Shown: positions 1 through 7,938, counted from the first letter of the stretch. The stretch is 51,011 nt of DNA from Yaniella sp. (GCF_030453185.1 NZ_JAKDKW010000010.1:1-51011); one strand, 5' to 3'. Translations and numbers: made by a program. Notes: generated by a model not told the origin, from the sequence alone.

Positions 1-55
1 GAACCAGTAACCCCTCGATTAACAGTCGAGTGCTCTGCCGTTGAGCTATGGGGGA
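1..55 (-). tRNA. tRNA-Asn(GTT), 3' end cut off by the window edge
   Basis: Read on the minus strand, the acceptor 5' strand TCCCCCA starts at 55. It is followed by the D-arm (GCTC...GAGC) and an anticodon stem CTCGA/TCGAG enclosing loop CTGTTAA. The anticodon is GTT (plus-strand 21-23), which reads Asn codons. The start of the T-arm (GGTTC) reaches position 1, and the rest of the T-arm and acceptor lie outside the window. It matters here because gatCAB, the alternative route to Asn-tRNA(Asn), is also encoded in this window. Confidence 0.93.
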
Positions 56-185
56 AGGCAACAAATGAAAACTATATCAGACGCTTCTCACAGATGTCTA
101 ATCGGCCGAATGCTTCCAAAATCGGTTGTTGAAGATGCAGGACCGGTGCAAATTTTTTCGATGAACCCGTAGATTTTAATGTCAG

Positions 186-204
186 TTGGACCTTTCGAGG
201 ACCA
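186..204 (+). promoter_or_regulatory. Leader element shared with the second lipoprotein gene (copy 1)
   Basis: A 19-base motif, TTGGACCTTTCGAGGACCA, lies about 55 bases upstream of the first lipoprotein gene. It recurs with one mismatch at 2826-2844, upstream of the paralogue. It contains the direct repeat GGACC-N6-GGACC. It could be an activator or operator site, or simply conserved sequence from a duplication that included the leader. Confidence 0.45.
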
Positions 205-258
205 TCGTTGAAAACCAAATACAACGAAAGAACCGAAAGAACGAAGGAGCTAAACCCA

Positions 259-675
259 GTGTTTAAGAAAACCGATTCTAACCGTTCCAAGCTGTACGCA
301 GGTTTCGCAGGAGTCGCTGCGCTAGCCCTCTTCACCGCATGCGGTGGAGATGAACCCGCCCCAGAAGAAGAACCTGCAGATCCAGGAGTCGAACAAGAAG
401 ACCCAGCTCAGGAAGACCCAATGGGCGAGGATCCTGCAGAAGGTGACTCCCCAGCAGAAGATCCAGCCCAGGAAGACCCAATGGGTGAAGATCCAGCCGA
501 ATCACCGGCTGAAGGCGAAGACCCAGCCGAAGCGCCAGCTGAAGGTGACTCCCCAGCAGAAGATCCAATGGGTGAGGAAACTGGACAAGAAGGCGCTGAA
601 ATTGAAGGTGCTGGCGAAAGCAACGCCACGTCCATTGTCGGTCTAGCCGGTAACGCAGTTTCCTGGGCCCTCTAA
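259..675 (+). CDS. Small acidic, repeat-rich lipoprotein
   Basis: Predicted 138-aa secreted lipoprotein of unknown function. GTG at 259 is chosen because GAAGGAG (243-249) lies nine bases upstream and because the product then aligns from residue 1 with the paralogue at 2892 (VFKK versus MFKK). Residues 1-30 form a lipoprotein signal: basic N-end, hydrophobic core and lipobox LFTAC. After the Cys the chain is almost only Glu, Asp, Pro, Ala, Gly and Ser in imperfect repeats of DPMGEDPAE and EGDSPAEDP, with a short neutral tail. No folded domain is visible, so it may be a cell-wall spacer or a cation-binding stalk. Unlike its paralogue it has no PepSY modules. An upstream TTG at 208 is open but lacks a ribosome-binding site. 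Confidence 0.75.
   Translation: MFKKTDSNRSKLYAGFAGVAALALFTACGGDEPAPEEEPADPGVEQEDPAQEDPMGEDPAEGDSPAEDPAQEDPMGEDPAESPAEGEDPAEAPAEGDSPAEDPMGEETGQEGAEIEGAGESNATSIVGLAGNAVSWAL
439..465 (+). repeat. 27-bp direct repeat in the lipoprotein gene, copy 1
   Basis: This 27-base unit is repeated identically at 541-567. It encodes EGDSPAEDP. A related block encoding QEDPMGEDPAE also occurs twice nearby (around 410 and 471). It is coding low-complexity expansion, prone to slippage, and not a CRISPR. Confidence 0.85.
541..567 (+). repeat. 27-bp direct repeat in the lipoprotein gene, copy 2
   Basis: Identical to 439-465. The spacing keeps the reading frame, so gain or loss of a unit would change protein length without a frameshift. 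Confidence 0.85.
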
Positions 676-761
676 CTTCGTAACGACTTTGTTCGTTTCA
701 CAAAGTTAGCGACTTCAGAATACACATTCTTGAGGTCCCATCCCAGATACGTTCTGGCCTT

Positions 762-830
762 AAAACCGCGGCGTTTCTTGCCCCCTGACTTTATGTTAGT
801 CAATGGGGCGCAGGAAACGCCGTTGGTTTT
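762..830. terminator. Long imperfect hairpin across the 3' end of dnaG
   Basis: Arms 762-784 and 805-830 pair over most of their length (AAAACC, GGCGTTTC and GCCCC against GGGGC, GAAACGCC and GGTTTT), with small bulges and a 20-base loop. The dnaG stop codon (796-798) is in the loop, and one arm codes for the last residues of DnaG. On the minus strand the stem ends in GGTTTT, which suits an intrinsic terminator for dnaG. It may also stop plus-strand transcripts from the lipoprotein gene. Confidence 0.6.
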
Positions 831-2661
831 CTAATTCAACGAGACGTTGTTGGATCGCCTGAAAACCTTCTGGATCCTTTTCCGAATCACAGCGCTGCAA
901 TTTCCCAATGAGGTCCGCTTTTTGCTCGGTAATCTGCACTTCCAGTAGCCGATTCATAATATCTCGGCTGTACCGCATCACGTCTTCCTCTGTCGAAGCC
1001 GGCAACGGCGCCACCGCCAGTTCAGTCACAAACGAATACAGTGGCTGCGGTACTTCGGCCGTCACATGCTGAACCCAGTTCGAAGTGTCTTGCGCATTAC
1101 GCGCTGCCGCCAAGATGGCCGCCTGGATTGCGCTATACACCGGGACCTTGAACTGCGAGGTAAAGAGAGCCTTCCACTGCTCTTGCGACAATGATTCGGG
1201 TCGCTGAAGAATGACTTCCAACGCTTCTTTTTCCATCCGAGCCACTGGATCACGTAAATCAGGTCGGAAATTTTGTTCGGGAACAGCTTCCACCGCTTGC
1301 GACGCCTGATGACGATCCCCGCGTCTGTTCACGGCGGAAGCTTTGGGCGCCCGCTGCACGGCTCCATGCACCGAATCTACGTCCATTCCCAACCATCCTG
1401 CGAGTTCGCGAACATATCCATCTCGCATAACGGGATCACGAATTTCATTGACGATAGGTGCTGCATAGTGCAATGCGCCCGTTCGACCTTCCACCGAATC
1501 GAGGTTGTAGTCCTTCAGTCGCGTCTTAATCGCAAACTCGAATAGCGGTTCTCGTGATTCGATGAGTTGTCGTACTGCGTCGTCACCAAAATGCTGACGC
1601 AGGTCATTTGGGTCTTGTCCCTGCGGCGCTACGGCGACGAAGGTTTTCGCCACGATCTGGTTGTCGAATTCAAAGGCACGCATGGCCGCTTTTTGGCCGG
1701 CCTCGTCTCCGTCAAAGGTAAAGATTATTTCACCACCGGAGCCATCATCGGTGATGAGCCGACGGGCGATTCGCACGTGACCCTCCCCAAAAGCCGTTCC
1801 ACATGTCGCCACTGCCGTCGTGATTCCAGCAAGGTGTGCAGCCATAACATCGGTATAGCCTTCGACGACAACGAGCTGACGTTTCCGAGCCACGTCACTC
1901 TTCGCCAGATTCAGTCCATACAGAACCTGGGATTTCTTATAAAGGCTCGTTTCGGGCGTATTGAGGTACTTGGGGCCATTATCATCGGCAGCTAGCTGCC
2001 GAGCACCGAAGCCTATGGTGTTGCCCGTCATATCTTTAATCGGCCACATTAACCGATTACGGAACCGATCATAGAGACCACGACGGCCTTCTGAGAAAAG
2101 GCCTGTTTCGGTCAGTTCTTCAATCGAGAATCCGCGCTGCTGCAAATGGGACAAAAGATTGCTCCATCCCTCCGGCGCGTAGCCCACTCCGAAGTGTTCA
2201 GCATCCTCCTTGGTGAACCCTTTGTTTGCTAAGAATTTTCTGCCCTCAGCGCCCGCCGGCGAGTTGATTGCCGCTTGGTAGAATTCATCGGCAACTTGGT
2301 GTGCCTGGAGCATACGTTGACGTGTAGCAACCGTAGGACGATCCGGCACGTCCCCTTCTTCATATTCCAAGCTAATGTTGGTACCCACAGCAAGAATCTC
2401 TACGGTTTCAGTAAAAGACGTGTGCTGAATCTCCATCAGGAATTTAATAGCATCGCCCGATTCCTGGCAACCAAAGCAATGATAGAACCCTTTGGCGGGT
2501 GTCACATGGAAAGAAGGCGTGCGTTCATCATGAAATGGGCATAAGCCTTTATATGAGCCAATACCTGCAGTACGAAGTGAAACGTGTTCTTCAATCACGG
2601 ACTTCAGATCTGTTACTTCAAGTACCTTGTCGATTGATTGCCGAGTGATGCGTCCAGCCAT
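796..2661 (-). CDS. dnaG: DNA primase DnaG
   Basis: Synthesises RNA primers at the replication fork and works with the DnaB helicase. The 621-aa length is normal. The N-terminal CHC2 zinc-binding domain has C41, H44, C62 and C65. The Toprim catalytic core has the VVVEGYTD motif (264-271) with acidic E267, and the FDGDEAG motif near 316-322. The C-terminal third is the variable helicase-binding region. Start: ATG at 2661 (MAGRITRQ) matches actinobacterial DnaG; the frame remains open to 2733 but the extra residues do not look like DnaG. No Shine-Dalgarno is visible. A TAGACT hexamer seven bases before the ATG suggests a leaderless transcript. It sits alone between two plus-strand lipoprotein genes. 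Confidence 0.97.
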   Translation of the reverse strand: MAGRITRQSIDKVLEVTDLKSVIEEHVSLRTAGIGSYKGLCPFHDERTPSFHVTPAKGFYHCFGCQESGDAIKFLMEIQHTSFTETVEILAVGTNISLEYEEGDVPDRPTVATRQRMLQAHQVADEFYQAAINSPAGAEGRKFLANKGFTKEDAEHFGVGYAPEGWSNLLSHLQQRGFSIEELTETGLFSEGRRGLYDRFRNRLMWPIKDMTGNTIGFGARQLAADDNGPKYLNTPETSLYKKSQVLYGLNLAKSDVARKRQLVVVEGYTDVMAAHLAGITTAVATCGTAFGEGHVRIARRLITDDGSGGEIIFTFDGDEAGQKAAMRAFEFDNQIVAKTFVAVAPQGQDPNDLRQHFGDDAVRQLIESREPLFEFAIKTRLKDYNLDSVEGRTGALHYAAPIVNEIRDPVMRDGYVRELAGWLGMDVDSVHGAVQRAPKASAVNRRGDRHQASQAVEAVPEQNFRPDLRDPVARMEKEALEVILQRPESLSQEQWKALFTSQFKVPVYSAIQAAILAAARNAQDTSNWVQHVTAEVPQPLYSFVTELAVAPLPASTEEDVMRYSRDIMNRLLEVQITEQKADLIGKLQRCDSEKDPEGFQAIQQRLVELENQRRFLRPID

Positions 2662-2668
2662 GTGCATC

Positions 2669-2674
2669 AGTCTA
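2669..2674 (-). promoter_or_regulatory. Candidate -10 hexamer for leaderless dnaG
   Basis: Minus-strand TAGACT fits the actinobacterial -10 pattern TANNNT and lies seven bases before the chosen dnaG ATG. Transcription would therefore begin at or next to the start codon. No convincing -35 is seen. Confidence 0.4.
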
Positions 2675-2825
2675 TGCCGAATCTGGATTTTCGCGCAGCG
2701 TAACCCATTCGGCTGTGGACAACATATCAGCATCGGCTCACTGTTCCGCGCGTGGAGCGTCAGTCAGGGTAAAACACAACACAATTACAGACACGATGCT
2801 GGGAATTCGATAGGCTGGAGCTGAA

Positions 2826-2844
2826 TTGGACCTTTTGAGGACCA
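2826..2844 (+). promoter_or_regulatory. Leader element shared with the first lipoprotein gene (copy 2)
   Basis: TTGGACCTTTTGAGGACCA differs at one base from 186-204. In both genes it lies about 48-55 bases before the start codon and is followed by an A-rich, GAAA-containing stretch and a GAAGGA ribosome-binding site. Confidence 0.45.
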
Positions 2845-2891
2845 ATTTCGCAAAAACGAAAATCAACGAAATTACCGAAGGACACGATCCC

Positions 2892-3512
2892 ATGTTTAAG
2901 AAACCTGAACCAGGTCAATCCAAACTTTATGCTGGTCTCGCTGGCGTCGCCGCGCTAGCTCTCTTCACGGCGTGCACAGCGGAAGAACCAGCACAGGAAG
3001 AGCAGCCTGCTGATCAACAGACCGAGCAGCAAGACACCAGCGCTCCCGCAGATGATGAGACCACCACGGCCGATGACGAGACCGATGACCAAACTGATGC
3101 TTCGGACGAAGCCACCGAGAATGGCGAAGCCTCCGGAGATGACGAAGTTTATTCCATCATCGACGCCGTCGAGGCTGAATACAGCAACGGATTTATCGTC
3201 GACATCGACCGAGAAGATGACGGTTCAACATACGAAGTAGACGTCGTGGCTGATAACGAGGTCCACCAGTTGGATGTCACTGCAGATGGAACAATCACCG
3301 TCGATGAGACCGATACTGATGACGACGACATCCGTGAGGCAGAACAGGCAACGGTTACTGTGTCCGAAGCATTGGATAAGGCATTCAGCCAGCACGCTGA
3401 TGCACGCTTCGACCAGATCCAGCTCGACGAAGACGACGGATCGATTCACTGGGAAGTTGACTTTGAGGGCGACAATGACGAGGACATCGAGCTCGAAGTT
3501 CCTGCCACATAG
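2892..3512 (+). CDS. PepSY-domain lipoprotein
   Basis: Predicted 206-aa membrane-anchored lipoprotein. ATG 2892 has GAAGGA at 2877-2882. Residues 1-27 are a lipoprotein signal with lipobox LFTAC, nearly identical to the signal of the gene at 259. An acidic Asp/Glu/Gln/Thr-rich linker follows to about residue 80. Two PepSY-type repeats come next: roughly 83-135 (SIIDAVEAEY...) and 150-205 (VSEALDKAF...IHWEVDF). PepSY modules are typically extracytoplasmic and are proposed to inhibit peptidases or sense envelope conditions; the exact role here is unknown. The shared signal, linker style and leader motif point to a duplication flanking dnaG, after which the C-terminal domains diverged, were lost or were gained. 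Confidence 0.85.
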   Translation: MFKKPEPGQSKLYAGLAGVAALALFTACTAEEPAQEEQPADQQTEQQDTSAPADDETTTADDETDDQTDASDEATENGEASGDDEVYSIIDAVEAEYSNGFIVDIDREDDGSTYEVDVVADNEVHQLDVTADGTITVDETDTDDDDIREAEQATVTVSEALDKAFSQHADARFDQIQLDEDDGSIHWEVDFEGDNDEDIELEVPAT

Positions 3513-3671
3513 TACTAACGGTCGAAGTCAGCACTAGCCTGTACTTCACCAGGACGGCGTCTTGCATCGCTGGCTCATCAAGAGAGGGCGCACGATGCTA
3601 GGCGCCGTCGATCTTTAACTGCTTGAGACCATCTTGCGCCCCGAAAATTCGCCGCCACAATACGCCTGGCC

Positions 3672-3677
3672 TACAGT
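3672..3677 (+). promoter_or_regulatory. Candidate -10 hexamer for the leaderless SIR2 pair
   Basis: TACAGT lies exactly six bases before ATG 3684, and there is no Shine-Dalgarno. This is the geometry expected for a leaderless transcript starting at the A of the ATG. The -35 region is not recognisable. Confidence 0.4.
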
Positions 3678-3683
3678 GGTGGC

Positions 3684-4484
3684 ATGCGCAATGATTTACG
3701 TTCAGCAATTGGCAACGCTCGAGCCCACCTGAACGATGCTCAACGCATCGCAGTGCTCACAGGTGCAGGTATGTCAGCAGAATCAGGCATCCCGACCTAT
3801 CGCGATGCTCAGACTGGTTTGTGGGAGAAATATTCACCAGAACAACTGGCAACAGCCTAAGCCATGTCGGATCAACCTGAGCTCGTCTGGTCATGGATCT
3901 TGCATCAAGCACGTGTCATGCGCTCCGTAGAGCCCCATGAAGGACACAGCATCTTAGGCACATGGCAACAAGAACTGAGCAAAAATGGTGGTTCATTAGA
4001 TATCATCACTCAGAACATCGATGACCTCCACGAACGTGGAAACGCAGAAGTACTGGCTCATTTGCACGGTTCAACATTCACTTTTCGATGCTTCGAATGT
4101 GACGCGCCATCTGACTATGCACTTCAAACAGGCACCCCAGAACAATTAGCAGCCACTCCGGAACTCGACCAATTGATCCTGGAGGATCCGCCCTCATGTA
4201 CTAACTGTCAACACGGATTCATCCGACCAGACATTGTTCTGTTCGGTGAGATGCTGCCGCAACAGGCCATAGATGACGCCCTGGACGCCGTGCGATCCGC
4301 CGATGTTGCACTAGTCATCGGCACATCAAATATCGTGCAGCCGGCTGCTTCACTGCCCATTGCCGCTTCTGCAGCAGGTGCCAAGATCATCGAGATAAAC
4401 CCAAATGCTACTCCCCTATCCGAGGAGGCCGATGTTTATATTCAAGGCACGGCTCGCAACGTATTGCCTGAGCTCTACACATGA
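3684..4484 (+). pseudogene. SIR2-family NAD-dependent deacylase, interrupted by an in-frame stop
   Basis: The frame from ATG 3684 encodes the sirtuin N-terminus ([13 protein letters not shown]) for 58 codons, then meets TAA at 3858-3860. The same frame resumes at once and runs to 4484. Alignment with the neighbour shows the TAA at an aspartate in LATEDAF (here LATA-stop-AM). Only one or two codons are affected, and no frameshift is present. An ATG at 3864, one codon after the stop, could allow reinitiation but would give a sirtuin without its NAD-binding GAGMS loop. Downstream motifs are intact: TQNIDDLHERG, HLHG, the zinc cysteine pairs and FGEMLP. The YxxR acyl-selectivity pair of class III sirtuins is absent (I and Q at those positions). 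Its end overlaps the next gene (ATGA). A sequencing error cannot be excluded. Confidence 0.82.
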
Positions 4485-5272
4485 TGGCCGATATTGAAAT
4501 AGCGGCCAAATGGGTAGCCGAAGCACGTTCAGTCGTGGTGTTAACGGGCGCTGGTATGTCAGCGGAATCTTCCGTCCCTACGTTCCGTGATGCCCAAACC
4601 GGACTCTGGGAACGCTTTGAACCGGAACATCTAGCGACTGAAGATGCTTTCCGGGCCGACCCGTCTCTTGTATGGACCTGGTATGTGTGGCGATCCATGC
4701 TCATTGATACTGCCATACCGAATGCCGGCCATACGGCTATCGGTGCATGGCAAAAGCATTTGGCAGTCAATAATGGATCCTTGACCGTGGCCACGCAGAA
4801 TGTCGACGACCTCCATGAGCGTGGCGGAGCTGACGATGTATTACACCTGCATGGTTCGCTGCATAACTATCGGTGTCTCGAGTGCAGCCGACCAGCAGCG
4901 TTTGATCCGAGGGCTGCCGGGATTCGCGCCGAACGAGAATTCGATGAGGACAACATACTTGAGCCAGTAGCCTGTCCACATTGCGCTACCGGTATCCTTC
5001 GGCCCGGCGTCGTCTGGTTCGGTGAAATGCTACCGCAAGATGCTTTTAGCTCGGCAATACATGCGCTTCAGCAAGCCGACCTGGTCCTCGTGGTTGGGAC
5101 TTCAGGCCTGGTCCAACCAGCCGCCTCATTGCCGGTCATCGGCCAAGAAGCAGGGGCGAAGCTCGTTGAAATGAATCCGGTGCACACAGACCTGTCGAAC
5201 ACGGCGGATATTTACCTGAAATCAACCGCAGCAGCCATGATGCCACAACTGTTAGACGAACTACTGGCCTAG
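4481..5272 (+). CDS. cobB: SIR2-family NAD-dependent protein deacylase (CobB type)
   Basis: 263-aa sirtuin that would remove acyl groups from lysines using NAD. Visible motifs are GAGMS (23-27) for NAD binding, TQNVDDLH (105-112), catalytic H124 in HLHG, zinc cysteines C132, C135, C165 and C168, WFGEMLP (179-185), and GTSGLVQPAAS. Y68 and R71 form the YxxR motif that gives class III sirtuins (CobB, SIRT5) their desuccinylase/demalonylase activity. It starts at ATG 4481, overlapping the upstream copy's stop (ATGA), so translation may be coupled and the upstream stop could affect its expression. Its TAG overlaps the convergent dgt stop. An acyl-CoA-rich neighbourhood fits a deacylase, but that link is only inference. 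Confidence 0.93.
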   Translation: MMADIEIAAKWVAEARSVVVLTGAGMSAESSVPTFRDAQTGLWERFEPEHLATEDAFRADPSLVWTWYVWRSMLIDTAIPNAGHTAIGAWQKHLAVNNGSLTVATQNVDDLHERGGADDVLHLHGSLHNYRCLECSRPAAFDPRAAGIRAEREFDEDNILEPVACPHCATGILRPGVVWFGEMLPQDAFSSAIHALQQADLVLVVGTSGLVQPAASLPVIGQEAGAKLVEMNPVHTDLSNTADIYLKSTAAAMMPQLLDELLA

Positions 5273-6672
5273 AGCTGCATCCCATGCGGCAGCGTCGTTG
5301 GTTGGGCAGTCCCACGTACTAAGTTCCCGTGCCACACTAGGGCCGATGTATCGGTTAGAGAGGCCACCTGGTCGATGACCACGCGTTTTCGCACGGCATC
5401 GTTGGGCGCAGCTCGCCAGTCCTGAGCATGCATGGGTTCTAAAAACTGGGCATCAGTGTTGAGCAAGAATTCAACGAGCTCCAGGAGAATCTCTCGTTGC
5501 GCTTCGTACAGTGGCTGACGACGTGCAGAAGACATAACGTAGTGCGCAGCGATTCCCTTCATGGTCGCGATTTCGATTTCAGTTTCCTCTGGAACGATGA
5601 CGTCCGCTGTGTGGCGGGTGAGCGGATCATTGCCGTAAGCATCGCGGGTGGCTTCAAAAGCGGCGGTAGAGAACCGTCCGATGAGCTGCGAGGTCATATC
5701 TTTCAATGCAGCATGTGCATTGCGGGCCCCATCGGCGCTCATCACCCACGTGGGTGTTGCTTCAAGCCGAGACAACGCCGCCTCGATGGCCTCGAGTTCC
5801 GTGGCGGGTAGATACCACTGGCGGGTCGTCTCAATAGCACCCGCGCGCTGTTCGGGATCGGTGAGCCAGCCTAGTTGGAACATGCCTGAAACAATGCCGT
5901 CTTCTACGTCGTGGACACAGTAGGAAACGTCGTCGGCCAAGTCCATCACTTGGGCTTCCATGGATAACCGCTGGGTGCCGACGCCTTCCCGGAACCAGTT
6001 AAACACCGCTTCGTCGTCATCGTAAACCCCAAATTTTCGAGTGGGTTTGCCATCAGACTTTAGCGGCGCATCTTGTTTCAGCCACGGGTATTTGGTTGCC
6101 GCGTCCAGTGCGGCACGTGTGAGATTCAGTCCTGCCGGGGTGCCGTGGTCCGTCATTTTCTTTGGTTCAAGGCGGGACAATAACCGCAGGGTTTGCGCGT
6201 TTCCTTCAAATCCACCGATTTCAGCGGCAGCTTCGTCCAGGGCCTTTTCACCATTATGGCCAAACGGCGGGTGTCCCAAATCGTGTGAAAGACAAGCCGC
6301 CTCGACGACATCCGGGTCGCAGCCGAGCGAGCGCCCGAATTCACGCCCCACCTGGGCAACTTCTAACGAGTGCGTTAGCCGGTTACGGATGAAATCGTCA
6401 TCTCCCGGCGAAACCACCTGTGTTTTTGCAGCGAGGCGACGCAGTGCGGCCGAGTGCAGAATACGAGCGCGGTCGCGTTCAAAGTCCGAGCGGTACGTGG
6501 ATTTCTTGGGTTCTGGTACCCATCGGGCCATATCCCAGGGAGCATAGCCGGGGGTTTGGGTTGCTTCGCCGGCGTATGGTGGCCGATATTGCGGCCAGAA
6601 CAGGCTGGGCTGTTGCGAATTTCTAGGGGCTTTTGCATTCTGCCCGTTGAGTCCTTGACCGGTGTTGCTCAC
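5269..6672 (-). CDS. dgt: Deoxyguanosinetriphosphate triphosphohydrolase-like protein
   Basis: 467-aa HD-domain dNTPase that hydrolyses dNTPs to nucleoside and triphosphate. The HD signature is H101 (RNRLTHSLEVAQ) and H130-D131 (LSHDLGHPPFGHNGE), with a later DLADDVSY motif that would supply the final metal ligand. The protein is in the usual size range of the actinobacterial Dgt-like family. It starts at GTG 6672, three bases after the dusB stop, with AGGGGG upstream, so it is the second gene of a dusB-dgt unit. It overlaps the convergent SIR2 gene by four bases. Which dNTPs it prefers cannot be told from the sequence. Confidence 0.95.
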   Translation of the reverse strand: MSNTGQGLNGQNAKAPRNSQQPSLFWPQYRPPYAGEATQTPGYAPWDMARWVPEPKKSTYRSDFERDRARILHSAALRRLAAKTQVVSPGDDDFIRNRLTHSLEVAQVGREFGRSLGCDPDVVEAACLSHDLGHPPFGHNGEKALDEAAAEIGGFEGNAQTLRLLSRLEPKKMTDHGTPAGLNLTRAALDAATKYPWLKQDAPLKSDGKPTRKFGVYDDDEAVFNWFREGVGTQRLSMEAQVMDLADDVSYCVHDVEDGIVSGMFQLGWLTDPEQRAGAIETTRQWYLPATELEAIEAALSRLEATPTWVMSADGARNAHAALKDMTSQLIGRFSTAAFEATRDAYGNDPLTRHTADVIVPEETEIEIATMKGIAAHYVMSSARRQPLYEAQREILLELVEFLLNTDAQFLEPMHAQDWRAAPNDAVRKRVVIDQVASLTDTSALVWHGNLVRGTAQPTTLPHGMQL

Positions 6673-6675
6673 CGT

Positions 6676-7938
6676 TTAGCCCCCTGAGATATCCAGTTCT
6701 GCTTCGTGAATCTGTGCGCGATGTTCGTCTGTGATCTCTTGAGAGTCCAGCCAGCCGTCAGGCAAATGTGGTTTCTTCGGTGCTCCTGCTCGCCCCCGGG
6801 GTCCTTCGGCATCAGCGCCAGGATAAGGCACTGTGCGGTCAACGGTATCTAAGAGCTCTCGCAATCGGTCTAGTGTTTCGACTGCGGTCAGTGCTCGACG
6901 CATATCGCCGCCGACCGGGTAGCCCTTAAAATACCAGGACACGTGCTTGCGGATGTCGCGCAGAGCTTTGTCTTCATTGCCGCCGAACGTTTCAACCAGG
7001 AGTTCCGCGTGCCGGTACAGCACGTCGGTTACGGTGCCCTGGTCGGGATGGAAGCGTTGGTCAGAACCAGTGAAAGCGTTTTGGACATCTCCGAATAGCC
7101 AGGGGCGCCCCTGACAGCCGCGCCCGATGACAACGCCGTCAGCTCCCGTATATTCAATCATTGCCATGGCATCTTCGGCCGACCAGATGTCGCCGTTGCC
7201 GAGCACGGGTACTTCTGTCACCGCTTCTTTGAGTCGTGCGATGGAATCCCAGTTCGCTTCGCCGGAATAGTGTTGGCGCATAGTGCGACCGTGCAGTGCG
7301 ACTGCAGAGACTCCGACGTCTACTGCACGACGGGCGGCTTCGATATAAGTAAGGTGTTCTTCATCAATGCCCCGACGCATTTTGATGGTGACCGGGATAT
7401 TGGCGCGCTCGGCCTCTTTGACCGCACCGGCCACGATTGCGGTGAAGAGATCGATCTTCCACGGAAGCGCAGAGCCACCACCATTGCGGGTGACTTTAGG
7501 GACTGGACAGCCGAAGTTCAGGTCAATGTGGTCGGCACGGTCTTCTTCGACCAGCATCCGGACTGCTTTGCGCGTGTACACCGGGTCCACCGAGTACAGC
7601 TGCACTGAGCGTGGGACTTCATCTGCGTCGTGTTCGATGATGCGCATAGACTCCGGGTGACGTTCCACCAGAGCTCGCGCGGTCACCATCTCGGAGACGT
7701 AGAGGCCTCCCCCGTATTCGCGACATAGACGCCGAAACGCAGTATTGGTAATACCTGCCATGGGTGCCAAAACAACTGGCGTATCAATAGTCATGTTGCC
7801 AATCTGTAGCGGTGATAGGCGCATTGAAGTTACCGATGGTACAGGGTGTTGAGAACCCTGGTCTCCGCTGCCACGATCGCGGGTTGAAAAGGCGGGGCCC
7901 GGGCCTGTGGTCGCTGTCTTTGATGAAACGGTAGTCAT
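6676..7938 (-). CDS. dusB: tRNA-dihydrouridine synthase DusB
   Basis: 420-aa FMN-dependent enzyme that reduces uridines in the tRNA D-loop. It has the N-terminal FMN-binding APMAGITN motif (58-65), DLNFGCPVPKV with active-site C144, and RNGGGSAL. A TIM barrel and a helical C-terminal domain follow, ending in an actinobacterial tail. The frame is open to 8103, but ATG 7938 is preferred: it has AGG upstream and avoids running into the divergent LLM gene's promoter. A later Met (7824) would give a more compact product; the roughly 38-residue Ser/Thr/Gly-rich N-terminus has no visible function, so that alternative is possible. First gene of dusB-dgt. Confidence 0.93.
   Translation of the reverse strand: MTTVSSKTATTGPGPAFSTRDRGSGDQGSQHPVPSVTSMRLSPLQIGNMTIDTPVVLAPMAGITNTAFRRLCREYGGGLYVSEMVTARALVERHPESMRIIEHDADEVPRSVQLYSVDPVYTRKAVRMLVEEDRADHIDLNFGCPVPKVTRNGGGSALPWKIDLFTAIVAGAVKEAERANIPVTIKMRRGIDEEHLTYIEAARRAVDVGVSAVALHGRTMRQHYSGEANWDSIARLKEAVTEVPVLGNGDIWSAEDAMAMIEYTGADGVVIGRGCQGRPWLFGDVQNAFTGSDQRFHPDQGTVTDVLYRHAELLVETFGGNEDKALRDIRKHVSWYFKGYPVGGDMRRALTAVETLDRLRELLDTVDRTVPYPGADAEGPRGRAGAPKKPHLPDGWLDSQEITDEHRAQIHEAELDISGG

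Noticed and set aside
1-55. tRNA-Asn as an attachment site for an integrated element
   Set aside because: No integrase, direct repeat of the tRNA end or other mobile gene is seen nearby.
405-590. Short repeated blocks that could suggest a CRISPR or minisatellite
   Set aside because: Repeats are in frame inside a lipoprotein gene, of unequal length and spacing, and without unique spacers or cas genes.
686-706. ACTTTGT/ACAAAGT stem after the first lipoprotein gene
   Set aside because: AU-rich seven-pair stem without a T-run; the stronger hairpin at 762-830 is the better terminator candidate.
2661-2733. 24-codon N-terminal extension of dnaG
   Set aside because: The residues do not resemble DnaG, and the shorter form begins exactly like homologues.
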